From the NCBI GenBank assembly GCA_026645575.1, contig JAPKMW010000049.1:1-64000 (forward strand): a stretch of 64,000 bases of DNA, in the 5' to 3' direction. Made by a program: the position numbers and the translations under genes. Positions 1 through 8,869 of this stretch are shown here, piece by piece. Source of the DNA: Caldilineaceae bacterium. Its GTDB lineage: Bacteria > Chloroflexota > Anaerolineae > Caldilineales > Caldilineaceae. Positions within the stretch are counted from its first letter, which is position 1. Each line of letters starts with the position of its first letter. Under the pieces are notes generated by a model that worked only from the letters and a program-made list of their open reading frames with translations, did no database searches and was not told where the DNA came from.

Positions 1-100
1 GCCTGAATATTTTGCACCCCTGGCAAGCCACCAGGTAGTGCGCTTACTCAAGAATGTACAAAGTCGAACTTAGGAGATACGCGCCTGTCAGCGGCAGTAG

Positions 101-133
101 AGACCTTTCAGGTTTGCGAAACCCGAAAGGTCT
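101..133. terminator. Hairpin downstream of the aminotransferase gene
   Basis: An inverted repeat with arms AGACCTTTC and GAAAGGTCT and an inner AGGTTT/AAACCC stem lies 32 bases beyond the stop codon of the minus-strand aminotransferase. It can fold on either strand. No T-run follows on the minus strand, so intrinsic termination is only a possibility. Bases 1-100 show no gene I can support. Confidence 0.4.
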
Positions 134-164
134 GGGCAGGGATGTTCCATCGAATGCCATCACT

Positions 165-1340
165 TCAGCCAAATCGTTCCACGGCAAATTCATGCACCCG
201 TCGGCACGCTTCGGTAAGACGTTCTTCGGGCACCACCAGACTCAGTCGCAGATAACCGGCCAGTGTCGGACCAAAGGCATCGCCGGGCAGCATGGCGACG
301 CGGGCGTATTCACAAGCCTGGTCGGCAAAGGTCATGGAGGAGAGGCCACTGCTGCGAATATCCAGCAGCGCATACATACCCCCTTCGGTTTCACAACAAC
401 GAATACCGGGGGTGTCGGCCAGCAGGTCATGCACCAGATCGCGCCGGCGGCGGTAGGCGATGCGCATGGCTTCCACCTCGGCGATCTCATCGCTCAGGGC
501 GGTGACGGCGGCGTCTTGGATAAAAGGCGGCCCGCCGTAGGCCATCACAGCGAGAAGATTGCCGGCATGTTCAACCAGATCCTTCGGCCCCACCAGCCAG
601 CCAAGCCGCCAGCCGGTCATAGCGTGGGATTTGGAGAGACTGGAGATGGTGATGCAGCGGTCGGCAATATCGGCAATGGCTGACGGACTGGCATGAGGAT
701 GGCTAAAGGTAAAGTTGCTATAGACCTCGTCGGTGATCAGCCACAAATCATGGCGCAGCGCCAGGTCGGCCAGCACCTCAATCTCATCCTGGCGGAGGAC
801 AGCGCCGGTTGGATTGTGGGGCGTGTTAAAGAGAATGGCACGGGTGCGCGGCGTAATGGCGGCGGCGATCTCATCCAAGTCGGGGTGAAAGTTGGTTTCC
901 GGGCGCAGCCGCACGTAAACTGAGTGTGCGCCCGTTGCGCCAATGACCGCCGGGTAGGTGCTGTAGACCGGATCGCTCATGATCACTTCGTCTCCGGCTT
1001 GCAAGGTACACGTGGCGGCAACGTAAAGACCACATTGCGCCCCTTGCACCACGGCCACATTTTCATGGGTCACCACTTGACCAGTATGGCGGGTATGATA
1101 GGTGGCAATCGCCTGGCGGAGTTTCAATTCACCATAAGAGGGTGTATAGTGGGTGCGCCCACGGTGTAGGCTCTCGACGGCGGTTGCCACAATGGCCGGC
1201 GGCGTGTGAAAATCGGGGTCGCCAATGGTCAACATAATCACATCCACGCCATTGGCAATGAGGGTGCGCGCTTTGCCATGCACGCTCCAGCCACCATACC
1301 CCTGCCCCACCAACCGCGAAACTACATCGGCAAATCTCAT
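165..1340 (-). CDS. Class I/II PLP-dependent aminotransferase
   Basis: A 391-residue fold-type I aminotransferase of the aspartate aminotransferase superfamily, expected to move an amino group between an amino acid and a 2-oxoacid in the cytoplasm. Visible marks are TIGDPDFHTP near residue 38, the NTPHNPTGA substrate/PLP loop near 172-180, DEVYSNF near 204-210, and the PLP lysine K237 in SSLSKSHAMTGWRLGW. Length is normal for the family. The ATG start is preceded by AGGTG seven bases away. The gene stands alone, divergent from the BMP transporter operon, so the neighbours do not reveal the substrate. Family assignment is firm; specificity (aspartate, aromatic or other) cannot be read from sequence. 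Confidence 0.9.
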   Translation of the reverse strand: MRFADVVSRLVGQGYGGWSVHGKARTLIANGVDVIMLTIGDPDFHTPPAIVATAVESLHRGRTHYTPSYGELKLRQAIATYHTRHTGQVVTHENVAVVQGAQCGLYVAATCTLQAGDEVIMSDPVYSTYPAVIGATGAHSVYVRLRPETNFHPDLDEIAAAITPRTRAILFNTPHNPTGAVLRQDEIEVLADLALRHDLWLITDEVYSNFTFSHPHASPSAIADIADRCITISSLSKSHAMTGWRLGWLVGPKDLVEHAGNLLAVMAYGGPPFIQDAAVTALSDEIAEVEAMRIAYRRRRDLVHDLLADTPGIRCCETEGGMYALLDIRSSGLSSMTFADQACEYARVAMLPGDAFGPTLAGYLRLSLVVPEERLTEACRRVHEFAVERFG

Positions 1341-1376
1341 AAAAGGACACCTATCTGCTTGTTTTAGAGAAGCTGA

Positions 1377-1440
1377 TCAGTTGGTTGGTTCGTTGGTTTG
1401 TTCTTCTACTGCCAAACCAACGAACCAACGAACACACCAA
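1377..1440. repeat. GGTT/AACC periodic palindrome
   Basis: Arms GTTGGTTGGTTCGTTGG and CCAACGAACCAACGAAC can form a hairpin of about 20 bp, followed by a 12-nt direct repeat CCAACGAACACA. It lies in the divergent spacer 1341-1714, which otherwise holds the promoter of the BMP operon and nothing else I recognise. Related words recur at 51462-51506. Confidence 0.6.
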
Positions 1441-1513
1441 CGAACACACCAATAACCTTTTCGCTGATTGTAGCACAGAGAGAACGAGTGTAATAATCTA
1501 GATCCTATACGCT

Positions 1514-1543
1514 TTGCAAGAAAAGGGAAAGACACAGTATAAT
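1514..1543 (+). promoter_or_regulatory. Sigma70-type promoter of the BMP transporter operon
   Basis: TTGCAA (1514-1519) and TATAAT (1538-1543) are separated by 18 bases. A start near 1550 would leave a leader of about 165 nt before the lipoprotein gene. I recognise no riboswitch in that leader. Confidence 0.55.
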
Positions 1544-1714
1544 GGTTGCACGATAGCTAGTTCTGTTGAAAAACCTCCCTGATTTATCCGATGAATTTTG
1601 TGGTGCGTTGTCCTTACAATTTCAAAACCTTTAGGAACAAAACACAAAATGAATCGAGGATATATAAACAACCCTTTCCATTTACTTGTGTAAAGTTAGG
1701 AGAAAGTGCAGACT

Positions 1715-2818
1715 ATGCGCAAAATGAAGCATCTTTTTAATGTCATCGGCCTTTTACTGGTGACAAGCTTGCTGGCCGCGGCTTGTGTGGCGCCAACGGC
1801 GCCGACCGGTTCGGGTGAAGCACAGGCCACCGAAGCCCCCGCCGCCGAAGCACCGGCAGCCGGTGGTGAAGCGACGGTCAAGGTTGGCTTAGTGACGGAT
1901 GTGGGTCGCGTTAATGATCGTAGCTTCAACCAGTCAGCTTGGGAAGGTGTGGCGCAGGCGTGTGCCGCCCTCGGTCTGGTCGAAGGTGAAGATTGTCGCT
2001 ACATTGAAACCCAAGACCCGGCAGACTACGCGGAAAATATGCAACAGTTTATTGACGGCGGCTTTAACGTGATCGTCAGCGTCGGTTTTGCCTTGGGTGA
2101 AGCGACGGCTGAGGCGGCCAAAGCCAACCCCGACATTATGTTCATCGGCGTTGATCAATTCCAGGGCGAAACAATCTCGAACTTGACCGGCTTGATCTTC
2201 CACGAAGATCAGTCGGGCTTCCTGGCCGGCGCCTTGGCCGCGCAACTAAGCCAGACCGGCCAAATTGCTGCCGTTCTTGGCACGGATCTGGTGCCACCGG
2301 TGGTCGCCTTTGGACAGGGCTATGAGTTGGGCGCCAAGTACATTAATCCGGACATTCAAGTCACCACCACCTATCACCCCGGCGGCCTGGATCGCGCCTT
2401 TACTGACCCGGAGTGGGGCGCCAGCACGGCGCGTCAGGCGTTGGATCAGGGCGCGGATGTAGTCTTTGGCGCCGGCGGCAACACCGGCAATGGCGCTTTG
2501 CAAGAAGTCGCTGCCGCTGAAGGCGCCGGCACAGCCCTTTTCTGCATCGGCGTGGACACCGACCAGTGGGAAACCCTGCCGGCGGCGCACCCCTGTCTCG
2601 TTTCTAGCGCCATGAAGTTGATCACCCCTGGCGTGGTCGAGTTGATCACCCTGGCCAATCAGGGCGCGTTCCCTGGCGGCAACTTCTTCGGCGGCGCTGG
2701 TCTGGCTCCTTTCCATGACTTTGATGCATCAATTCCGCAGGAAGTAAAAGACAAACTGGCGGAAATTGATGCTGCGTTGAAGGATGGCAGCCTGGAAACC
2801 GGCTACAATCCGCAGTAA
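1715..2818 (+). CDS. BMP-family ABC transporter substrate-binding lipoprotein
   Basis: The extracytoplasmic binding protein of a BMP/PnrA-type importer; characterised relatives bind purine nucleosides, and the ligand here is inferred to be a nucleoside or similar compound. The N-terminus is a lipoprotein signal with lipobox LLAAAC, followed by an Ala/Pro/Glu-rich tether and then the BMP fold starting KVGLVTDVGRVNDRSFNQSA, a hallmark of the family, with later VSVGFALGEA and FGAGGNTGNGA. I prefer the ATG at 1715 over an upstream GTG at 1706 because AGGAGA (1698-1703) is 11 bases from the ATG but only 2 from the GTG. It is the first gene of an operon with both permeases and the ATPase. Confidence 0.9.
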   Translation: MRKMKHLFNVIGLLLVTSLLAAACVAPTAPTGSGEAQATEAPAAEAPAAGGEATVKVGLVTDVGRVNDRSFNQSAWEGVAQACAALGLVEGEDCRYIETQDPADYAENMQQFIDGGFNVIVSVGFALGEATAEAAKANPDIMFIGVDQFQGETISNLTGLIFHEDQSGFLAGALAAQLSQTGQIAAVLGTDLVPPVVAFGQGYELGAKYINPDIQVTTTYHPGGLDRAFTDPEWGASTARQALDQGADVVFGAGGNTGNGALQEVAAAEGAGTALFCIGVDTDQWETLPAAHPCLVSSAMKLITPGVVELITLANQGAFPGGNFFGGAGLAPFHDFDASIPQEVKDKLAEIDAALKDGSLETGYNPQ

Positions 2819-2822
2819 TCAC

Positions 2823-2893
2823 AAGAGATAGGGAGATTAAGAGATAGAGAGATTCAGTGCTAATCGCTCAATCTCTTACTCTCCCTATCTCTC
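2823..2893. repeat. GAGATA/GAGATT periodic palindrome
   Basis: Arms made of repeated GAGATA, GGGAGA and GAGATT words pair with AATCTC, ACTCTC and CCTATCTCTC. It sits between the binding-protein gene and the first permease, where a hairpin could protect or attenuate the mRNA so that more lipoprotein than permease is made. The same words form the palindrome at 26679-26750. Confidence 0.6.
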
Positions 2894-2953
2894 AGTCACT
2901 CTACCGTTTTCCCATCGTCCGCCCCCGCCCACCTCTTAGCACCAGGAGATCCG

Positions 2954-4072
2954 ATGAACGTCCGCTTTTTCCGCCAGTTGGGGCAAGCGCTGCTTTTACC
3001 GCTCCTCGCGCTGTTGACCGCCCTTGTGCTTGGCGCCATCATCATGCTCTTATCCGGTGACAATCCGTTGGAAGCGTATCAGGGTCTCTTTTCGGGCGCC
3101 TTGGGGAATGCGCGCGGCTGGTCTAGTCTAATCCGCCGCATGACACCGTTGATTCTGGCTGGGTTGTCGGTGGCGGTGGCGTTTAAGGCTGGGTTGTTCA
3201 ACATTGGCGCTTCCGGGCAATTTCTCATTGGCACCATCGCTTCGGTTGCGGTGGGGATCAATTTTGAAGGCTTGCCCACGATTATTCATCTGCCCTTGGC
3301 GATCCTGGCGGGAATTGCCGGCGGCATGATCTGGGGCGCGATTCCTGGGCTGCTCAAGGTCTACACCGGCGCCCATGAGGTGATTGTCACCATCATGCTC
3401 AACTATATTGCCGCCAACTTTGCCGGCTGGACAGTCTATGCCGGCGGCACACAGGGGCAAACGCCCGGCCCGCTCTGGGATCCCACAGCGCGCGCCGTTT
3501 CGGAGACCCCTGATGTGCTGGCGAGCGCCCGCATTCCGCTTCTGGCCGGTCCGCCCTATAACATTCACTGGGGCTTTATCTTGGCGCTGCTCGTCGCGGC
3601 GTTGATCTGGTGGCTGATCTATAAAACGGTGGTCGGCTTTGAAATTCGCACGGTGGGCCAAAATCTCAAAGCGGCGCGCTATGCCGGCATGAGCGTCAAC
3701 TGGACGATTGTGCTGACCATGATGCTGGCGGGTGGGCTGGCCGGGTTGGCCGGCACGATTGAGACGTTGGCGGTCAACTATAAATTTGCGCCGGAGTTCA
3801 CTGGTGGCGCCGGGTTTGATGGCATTACGGTGGCGCTGCTGGGGCAAACCCATCCGCTAGGCGTGGTTCTCGCCGCCTTTATGTTCGGCACGCTGGATGC
3901 CGGCGGTGCGCGGATGCAATTTGAATCAGGTGTCTCTGCCGATATTATTCAGGTCATTCAAGCGCTGGTGCTGGCCTTTGTAGCCGCGCCGATTCTAATC
4001 CGCACCCTCTTCCGCTTGCGCCAGGGGCGGGGTGTAGCCACCAAAGCGCCCACAGTTAGTTGGGGCGCCTAA
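2954..4072 (+). CDS. BMP-type ABC transporter permease, first subunit
   Basis: A 372-residue polytopic inner-membrane protein of the BPD_transp_2 permease family that pairs with BMP lipoproteins. It has about eight to ten hydrophobic segments and the family marks NPLEAYQGLFSGALG near residue 37, VAFKAGLFNIGASGQF near 81, and HEVIVTIMLNYIA near 140. The EIRTVGQNLKAARYAGM stretch near 230 is the coupling-helix region that contacts the ATPase. AGGAGA lies five bases before the ATG. It is the second structural gene of the operon and forms a heterodimer with the permease at 4154. Confidence 0.9.
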   Translation: MNVRFFRQLGQALLLPLLALLTALVLGAIIMLLSGDNPLEAYQGLFSGALGNARGWSSLIRRMTPLILAGLSVAVAFKAGLFNIGASGQFLIGTIASVAVGINFEGLPTIIHLPLAILAGIAGGMIWGAIPGLLKVYTGAHEVIVTIMLNYIAANFAGWTVYAGGTQGQTPGPLWDPTARAVSETPDVLASARIPLLAGPPYNIHWGFILALLVAALIWWLIYKTVVGFEIRTVGQNLKAARYAGMSVNWTIVLTMMLAGGLAGLAGTIETLAVNYKFAPEFTGGAGFDGITVALLGQTHPLGVVLAAFMFGTLDAGGARMQFESGVSADIIQVIQALVLAFVAAPILIRTLFRLRQGRGVATKAPTVSWGA

Positions 4073-4153
4073 TTCATTGACCTGGGTCGCAACCAAACCC
4101 AGACGAATCGCTCAAGTCAATTCGCTTTCCTATTACACAAACGGATCAGCCTG

Positions 4154-5200
4154 ATGACCCAACGCTCTTTTTTCCAACGGACAGCCTTGATCGCCATAGT
4201 CTTGGCCGTGATCCTGCTCGTTTTGGCGGTTCTGGTCAACACGACCGCATTGAATCAATATGTCTGGTTACGCGTCCTCTTTGGCGTGAGCGCACTCAAT
4301 TTCACCCTGCGCGCCACGGTGCCGTTGATCCTGGGCGCGTTGAGCGGCATTCTCTGTGAACGCTCTGGTATTGTCAATATTGGCATTGAGGGGATGATGT
4401 TGGCCGGCGCCTTTGGCGCGTTTGTCGCCAAGGTCGCCACTAATGATTGGCCGTTGGCCGCCAGTTTGCTGCTGGCTGTGATAGTAGCGCTGTTGGTCGG
4501 TGCGTTGATGGGATTGCTTCATGGGCTTCTCTCAATCCGCTTTCGCATGGATCAGATTATCTCTGGCACCGTGTTGATCATTCTGGCAACCGGCTTCACC
4601 TCCTATCTGTTTGATCGCGACGCGGTGGCGCAGGGCAAATTTTCCGCCATCCCCCTTCCCGGCCTGGCTGATATTCCTGTGATTGGGCGCATTCTTTTTA
4701 ACAATCCACCCATTACCTATCTGGCGCTGCTCCTGGTTGGTGTCGTTCACATTGCGCTCTTTTATACGCGTTGGGGCTTGCGCACTCGCGCCGTCGGCGA
4801 ACATCCACGCGCGGCGGATACGGTGGGAATTAATGTCAACCGCTATCGCTATTTCAATACCATGCTTGGCGGGATGTTGGCCGGGTTGGCCGGCGGTTTC
4901 CTGGTGTTGGAAGCGGTGGGGCAATTCCAAGAAGGGATGACCGCCGGGCGCGGCTTTATCTCCCTGGCGGCCATGATCTTTGGCAACTGGAATCCTTTTG
5001 GCGCTCTGGGCGCGTCCTTACTGTTCGGCTATACGCAAGCGTTGCAAAATGAACTACTGCTGGCCGGCGTCACCACTGTGCCACGGCAATTTGTCAGCAT
5101 GTTGCCCTATGTGGTGACGATTGTTGCCGTCTCCGGCTTTGTCGGGCGAGTGCGACCACCGGCGGCGGAGGGAAAGGTTTATGAGACGGAGGGGCATTGA
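4154..5200 (+). CDS. BMP-type ABC transporter permease, second subunit
   Basis: A 348-residue polytopic permease, the usual shorter partner in BMP-type importers. Family marks are ILGALSGILCERSGIVNIG near residue 58 (an N-terminal fold shared by both permeases), GMMLAGAF, and the coupling region GLRTRAVGEHPRAADTVG near 213. Its stop codon overlaps the start of a degraded toxin fragment (ATTGA at 5196-5200), so material has been inserted or lost exactly between this gene and the ATPase. Membrane location and a role in translocating the nucleoside-type ligand follow from the operon. Confidence 0.9.
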   Translation: MTQRSFFQRTALIAIVLAVILLVLAVLVNTTALNQYVWLRVLFGVSALNFTLRATVPLILGALSGILCERSGIVNIGIEGMMLAGAFGAFVAKVATNDWPLAASLLLAVIVALLVGALMGLLHGLLSIRFRMDQIISGTVLIILATGFTSYLFDRDAVAQGKFSAIPLPGLADIPVIGRILFNNPPITYLALLLVGVVHIALFYTRWGLRTRAVGEHPRAADTVGINVNRYRYFNTMLGGMLAGLAGGFLVLEAVGQFQEGMTAGRGFISLAAMIFGNWNPFGALGASLLFGYTQALQNELLLAGVTTVPRQFVSMLPYVVTIVAVSGFVGRVRPPAAEGKVYETEGH

Positions 5201-5379
5201 TCCCTTTTGCCTTTCATTATCATGATGCCCAGAAGACGCTCATCTTTCGCTATGATAATGCCCTTCATCGCCCAACATTGCCACAGCAAGAACACAAGTA
5301 TACGCCAGCCGGTATTGAAGTAGGGACCATGCCTACATTAGCTGAAGTAATTGATGAAATTTTGAGCCTTTTAGGATAA
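5197..5379 (+). pseudogene. C-terminal remnant of a TumE-like (DUF6516) toxin
   Basis: Sixty codons resembling the C-terminal half of TumE/DUF6516 toxin-antitoxin proteins: FHYHDAQKTLIFRYDNALH, then a HKY stretch and PTLAEVIDEIL at the end. Family members are usually around 110 residues, so the N-terminal half is missing. Reading could begin at a TTG overlapping the permease stop, but no partner antitoxin gene is adjacent. I treat it as a fossil stranded between permease and ATPase; a functional short protein is possible but unsupported. Confidence 0.6.
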
Positions 5380-5397
5380 AAGCAAGGGAGCATCGGC

Positions 5398-6921
5398 TTG
5401 ACAAAGAATGCACCAGTCCTAGAGATCCGCAATATCTCCAAACACTTCCCTGGCGTCATTGCCAATCAAGATGTCAACCTGCAACTCCAGCGCGGCGAAA
5501 TTTTGGCGTTGCTGGGCGAAAATGGCGCCGGCAAATCGACCTTGATGAATGTTATCTATGGTCTCTACCAACCGACCAGCGGCGAAATTCTGGTGGATGG
5601 CAAGCCGGTAATCATGCACAACCCCAACGACGCCATTGCGCTGGGCATCGGCATGGTGCATCAACACTTTCAGTTGGTGCCAGTGATGACGGTGGCCGAG
5701 AATATTATGTTGGGCAGCGAGAGCGTCAAGGGCGCCTTCCTCGATACGCGCACCGTCGCTGCCCGTATTCAGGAACTTTCTCATCGCTATAATCTGGATG
5801 TCGATCCCTATGCCATTATTGAGGATCTGCCGGTCGGTGTGCGGCAACGGGTGGAGATTGTCAAGGCGCTCTATCGCAACGCCAATATTTTAATTCTTGA
5901 TGAACCGACCGCCGTCCTCACGCCGCAGGAGATCGAGGGTCTCTTTGCCGTGATGAACCGGTTGCGGGAACAAGGCACTTCTATTATTTTTATCACCCAC
6001 AAACTCAAAGAGGTCTTGCGGGTCGCCGACCGGATTGCCGTGTTGCGCCAGGGGCGGCTGGTGGGTGAGGCCGATCCCAAGGGAGCCACCGAAGCGAGTT
6101 TGGCGGCCATGATGGTGGGACGCGAAGTCATCTTGACGGTGAACAAGGCGGCGGCGCAGCCCGGTGCGGCTGTTTTGCAGTTGGACAAAGTCTCGGCGCG
6201 GGATGACCTGAAGCACGCGGCCCTGCGCAATGTCTCCTTTACTGTTCATGCCGGTGAAATTGTCGGCGTGGCCGGCGTTCAGGGCAATGGGCAGACCGAA
6301 CTGGTGGAGGTCATTACCGGCCTGCGCAAGGTGGATCAGGGGCGCATTCAGATCAACAACCATGATCTAACCAACGCCAACCCGCGGCGGATCACCGAAG
6401 AGGGGGAGATTTGCCATGTCCCCGAAGACCGCCACGCCTATGGCATGGTGGATAGTTATGCGATTGCGGATAACCTGGTCTTGAACAGCTATTATCAAGC
6501 GCCCTTTGCCCGTGGGCTGACCATCAACGAGCGGGCGATTCGTGAACATGCGCAAAAGTTAGTCAAGACCTTTGATGTGCGCACCCCCAGCATCGACAAC
6601 AGCGGCGGCAGTCTCTCCGGCGGCAACCAGCAGAAGATGGTGGTGGCGCGCGAATTTAGCCGACCGATCAAGCTGCTCATCGCTGCCCAGCCGACGCGCG
6701 GCATTGATGTCGGCTCGATTGAGTTCATCCACCAGCAGATTGTTGATAAACGCAACAACGGCGTCGCGGTGCTGGTGGTCAGCTCCGAGTTGGATGAGAT
6801 CATGGCGCTGGCCGACCGCATTGTGGTTATGTACAAAGGCGAAATCATCGGCATTGTCCCCCGCGCCCAGGCGACACGCGAAGGGTTGGGGTTGTTGATG
6901 GCGGGTGTACAGGGAGGGTAG
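5398..6921 (+). CDS. BMP/sugar-type ABC transporter ATPase with two nucleotide-binding domains
   Basis: A 507-residue cytoplasmic ATPase with tandem ABC domains that drives the permeases above. Domain 1 has Walker A GENGAGKST, signature-region LPVGVRQRVEIVKAL, Walker B ILILDEPTAVLTP and the H-loop FITHK. Domain 2 has a degenerate Walker A GVQGNGQTEL, signature LSGGNQQKMVVARE and LLIAAQPTRGIDVGS in place of a standard Walker B. The second-site changes are normal for this family and imply one main catalytic site. The TTG start has GGGAG seven bases upstream. It closes the four-gene importer operon. Confidence 0.92.
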   Translation: MTKNAPVLEIRNISKHFPGVIANQDVNLQLQRGEILALLGENGAGKSTLMNVIYGLYQPTSGEILVDGKPVIMHNPNDAIALGIGMVHQHFQLVPVMTVAENIMLGSESVKGAFLDTRTVAARIQELSHRYNLDVDPYAIIEDLPVGVRQRVEIVKALYRNANILILDEPTAVLTPQEIEGLFAVMNRLREQGTSIIFITHKLKEVLRVADRIAVLRQGRLVGEADPKGATEASLAAMMVGREVILTVNKAAAQPGAAVLQLDKVSARDDLKHAALRNVSFTVHAGEIVGVAGVQGNGQTELVEVITGLRKVDQGRIQINNHDLTNANPRRITEEGEICHVPEDRHAYGMVDSYAIADNLVLNSYYQAPFARGLTINERAIREHAQKLVKTFDVRTPSIDNSGGSLSGGNQQKMVVAREFSRPIKLLIAAQPTRGIDVGSIEFIHQQIVDKRNNGVAVLVVSSELDEIMALADRIVVMYKGEIIGIVPRAQATREGLGLLMAGVQGG

Positions 6922-7025
6922 ACAGGTAAACAGGTAAACAGGTAGACAGGTAGACAGGTAGATACGCCCTGTTTCCTTGTGTACCTGTTTACCTGTCTAC
7001 CTGTCTACCTGTCTACCTGTTTACC
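6917..7025. repeat. 8-nt periodic palindrome (GTAGACAG units)
   Basis: The left arm is a run of octamers GTAGACAG/GTAAACAG, about five and a half units, and the right arm is the complementary run CTGTCTAC/CTGTTTAC. The arms are separated by about 16 bases. The whole spacer between the ATPase stop and the next gene is this element. Confidence 0.75.
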
Positions 7026-7047
7026 GATTTACTGAGGCGAGCAGCAG

Positions 7048-8769
7048 ATGACAGCACTTAGCCCGATTTTGGATCAGCCGCAGAGTATTGATTGGGAGGC
7101 GATTGCGCCGGATAGTCGTTATCGGCTGGCGAACCAGGAGTTGGCGTTTGAAGTTGATGCCAAGACCGACCTGATCGATCTGGTTTGGCCGTGGGCGGGT
7201 GAGCAGTATGTGCAACGGATTGCCTTGCAGATCAGCGCCCCGCGTGAAGAGCCGCTGATGCCCATGGTGACACGCCTCTACCCCGGCCACCAAGAGTTGA
7301 TTCTTGGCACCGAAGGGGTGATTGTCAGCAAACGGGTCGCAGCGCCGCGCCAGACTGATCATGACCGCAGCGTTCTCTGGTTGCTCGATTGTCAAGCTGA
7401 GGGCGACCGCTTGTTGCGGCTGGAAGTGACGATTGATTGGGGCGAACCGCGCACCCAACGGATTGTCGATGGCCTGCTGGTGGCGCAACGGAACCCCGGC
7501 CCGGCCCGCGGTCTCTACCAGCAGAGCAACGCCGATTTGACTTGTGTTTTTGGCAATCCCCAGGCGCGGCCAGACCAGATCAACATTGACGATCCACAAC
7601 GGGCGCATCTGGTCTATCATGTGTTGGTCAACGGCATGGTGGAAGTGCCACTGGTGCTGACCATCAGCGATGTGGGCGAACAGATGGCATGGAGCGGTTT
7701 TCTGGCGCTCCGCGACGCCGACCGTGCTTTTCAGTTGAGTGAAAAAGCGTGGAGTACTGCGCTCAAAACTGGACGGCTTTGGACACCGGATATTGCGTTG
7801 AATCAAGCGATACAAGCCGGGAAGGTAGCGGCGCTGCGACAAATTCACCATTTGCGCACTGGTTATGCCGCCGCCGATCTTTGTACGATCCGCACGCCGG
7901 CATTGGTAGCTTGCACGGATCTCATTGATGTGACCTTGAGCCGAAACCTGTTGGCCCATCTGCGGCGCGTGGCCGAAGCCACCACCGGACGCTTGCCAAC
8001 GCAGTTGCCGATTCACAGCAAGGAAGCACCGACCGATCCAGGCGATGAACTGGTTGCCAACAACCATGCCTATCTCTGGGCGATCTACCGTCACTTGCAG
8101 CGCCATCCCGACCCGGAACTCCTGGCGGCCCATTACCCAGCCGTCGGCCTTTGCGCCGAGCAACTGGTACGACACCGGACGAGTGGAGCCGTCCAAGATC
8201 ATCACCCAAGTGCAACCCTACTTGACCAGGCCCTCACTTATGCGCGACAATTAGCTATACAACAGTACGATCAAACCAACGCGACACGCTGGTCAAGCGG
8301 GGCTGAAGCACAGAACAGCCTCGGTAGCGATCAAGCAATAACGACGGCACGAATCGCCCGCCTGCTGGGAAACTGGCAACCGCAGTCCACACGCCCCCAC
8401 CGCTTTGCCGATCAATGGCAGGGGATTGCTGACGCCGGCGCTGTGATCTGGCAGGGCAGCGGTCTGCATTGGGTGGAGGGCGAACATGCTGTCACACCGA
8501 CCTGGCCGGCAACGTGGGGTTGGTGGGCGTTACTCGATCTGCCGCTGGCGCAGGGCAAATTGAGTCTGCTCTGGGATGGGGCGACTTTGCACAGCACGCT
8601 GCCTATCCGCAGCGCTTACCCAGTGCAGGTGCAACAGAGCATCCGTGCCCGCAATACCGAGGAGACGGAGTTTGATCTCCACTTTGAATATCAGGCGGAA
8701 CGAGACGGTGTCAAAGATCGCCGGATCTTTCAGCCGCAATTTGGTGTTGATTTAGATAAGGGATATTAG
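7048..8769 (+). CDS. Uncharacterised 573-residue protein
   Basis: I do not recognise the family. No signal peptide or membrane segment is visible, so it is probably cytoplasmic. The first 200 residues look beta-rich; the middle (about 245-400) looks helical with aromatic and acidic residues (LRTGYAAADL, ANNHAYLWAIYRHLQRHPD), which resembles the helical barrels of six-hairpin glycosidases but carries no decisive motif. The last 130 residues contain GAVIWQGSGLHWVEG and again look beta-rich. It is flanked by palindromic elements and followed by a histone-deacetylase-fold gene on the same strand; no operon partner explains its role. A carbohydrate-active enzyme is a guess only. Confidence 0.6.
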   Translation: MTALSPILDQPQSIDWEAIAPDSRYRLANQELAFEVDAKTDLIDLVWPWAGEQYVQRIALQISAPREEPLMPMVTRLYPGHQELILGTEGVIVSKRVAAPRQTDHDRSVLWLLDCQAEGDRLLRLEVTIDWGEPRTQRIVDGLLVAQRNPGPARGLYQQSNADLTCVFGNPQARPDQINIDDPQRAHLVYHVLVNGMVEVPLVLTISDVGEQMAWSGFLALRDADRAFQLSEKAWSTALKTGRLWTPDIALNQAIQAGKVAALRQIHHLRTGYAAADLCTIRTPALVACTDLIDVTLSRNLLAHLRRVAEATTGRLPTQLPIHSKEAPTDPGDELVANNHAYLWAIYRHLQRHPDPELLAAHYPAVGLCAEQLVRHRTSGAVQDHHPSATLLDQALTYARQLAIQQYDQTNATRWSSGAEAQNSLGSDQAITTARIARLLGNWQPQSTRPHRFADQWQGIADAGAVIWQGSGLHWVEGEHAVTPTWPATWGWWALLDLPLAQGKLSLLWDGATLHSTLPIRSAYPVQVQQSIRARNTEETEFDLHFEYQAERDGVKDRRIFQPQFGVDLDKGY

Positions 8770-8857
8770 GGATTAGGTATTGGGTATCCACTATTTGTGC
8801 TGCGATAAATATCCAATACTCAATATCGAACCCCAATACCCAATATCTAGTATCCAT
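8762..8857. repeat. GGTATTGG periodic palindrome
   Basis: Imperfect inverted repeat built from GATATT, GGTATTGGG and GGTATCC words, pairing with ATCCAATA and CCCAATACCCAATAT words. It overlaps the stop region of the preceding gene and fills most of the spacer. A relative lies at 12958-13030. Confidence 0.6.
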
Positions 8858-8869
8858 AGAATAGGTTAG

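Noticed and set aside
1934..2716. Open frames antisense to the BMP lipoprotein and other G+C-rich genes
   Set aside because: They are mirror frames of clear genes, lack ribosome sites and family similarity.
5398..6921. Degenerate second ATP site as a loss-of-function mutation
   Set aside because: AAQPTRG in place of a Walker B Asp is normal for this ATPase family.
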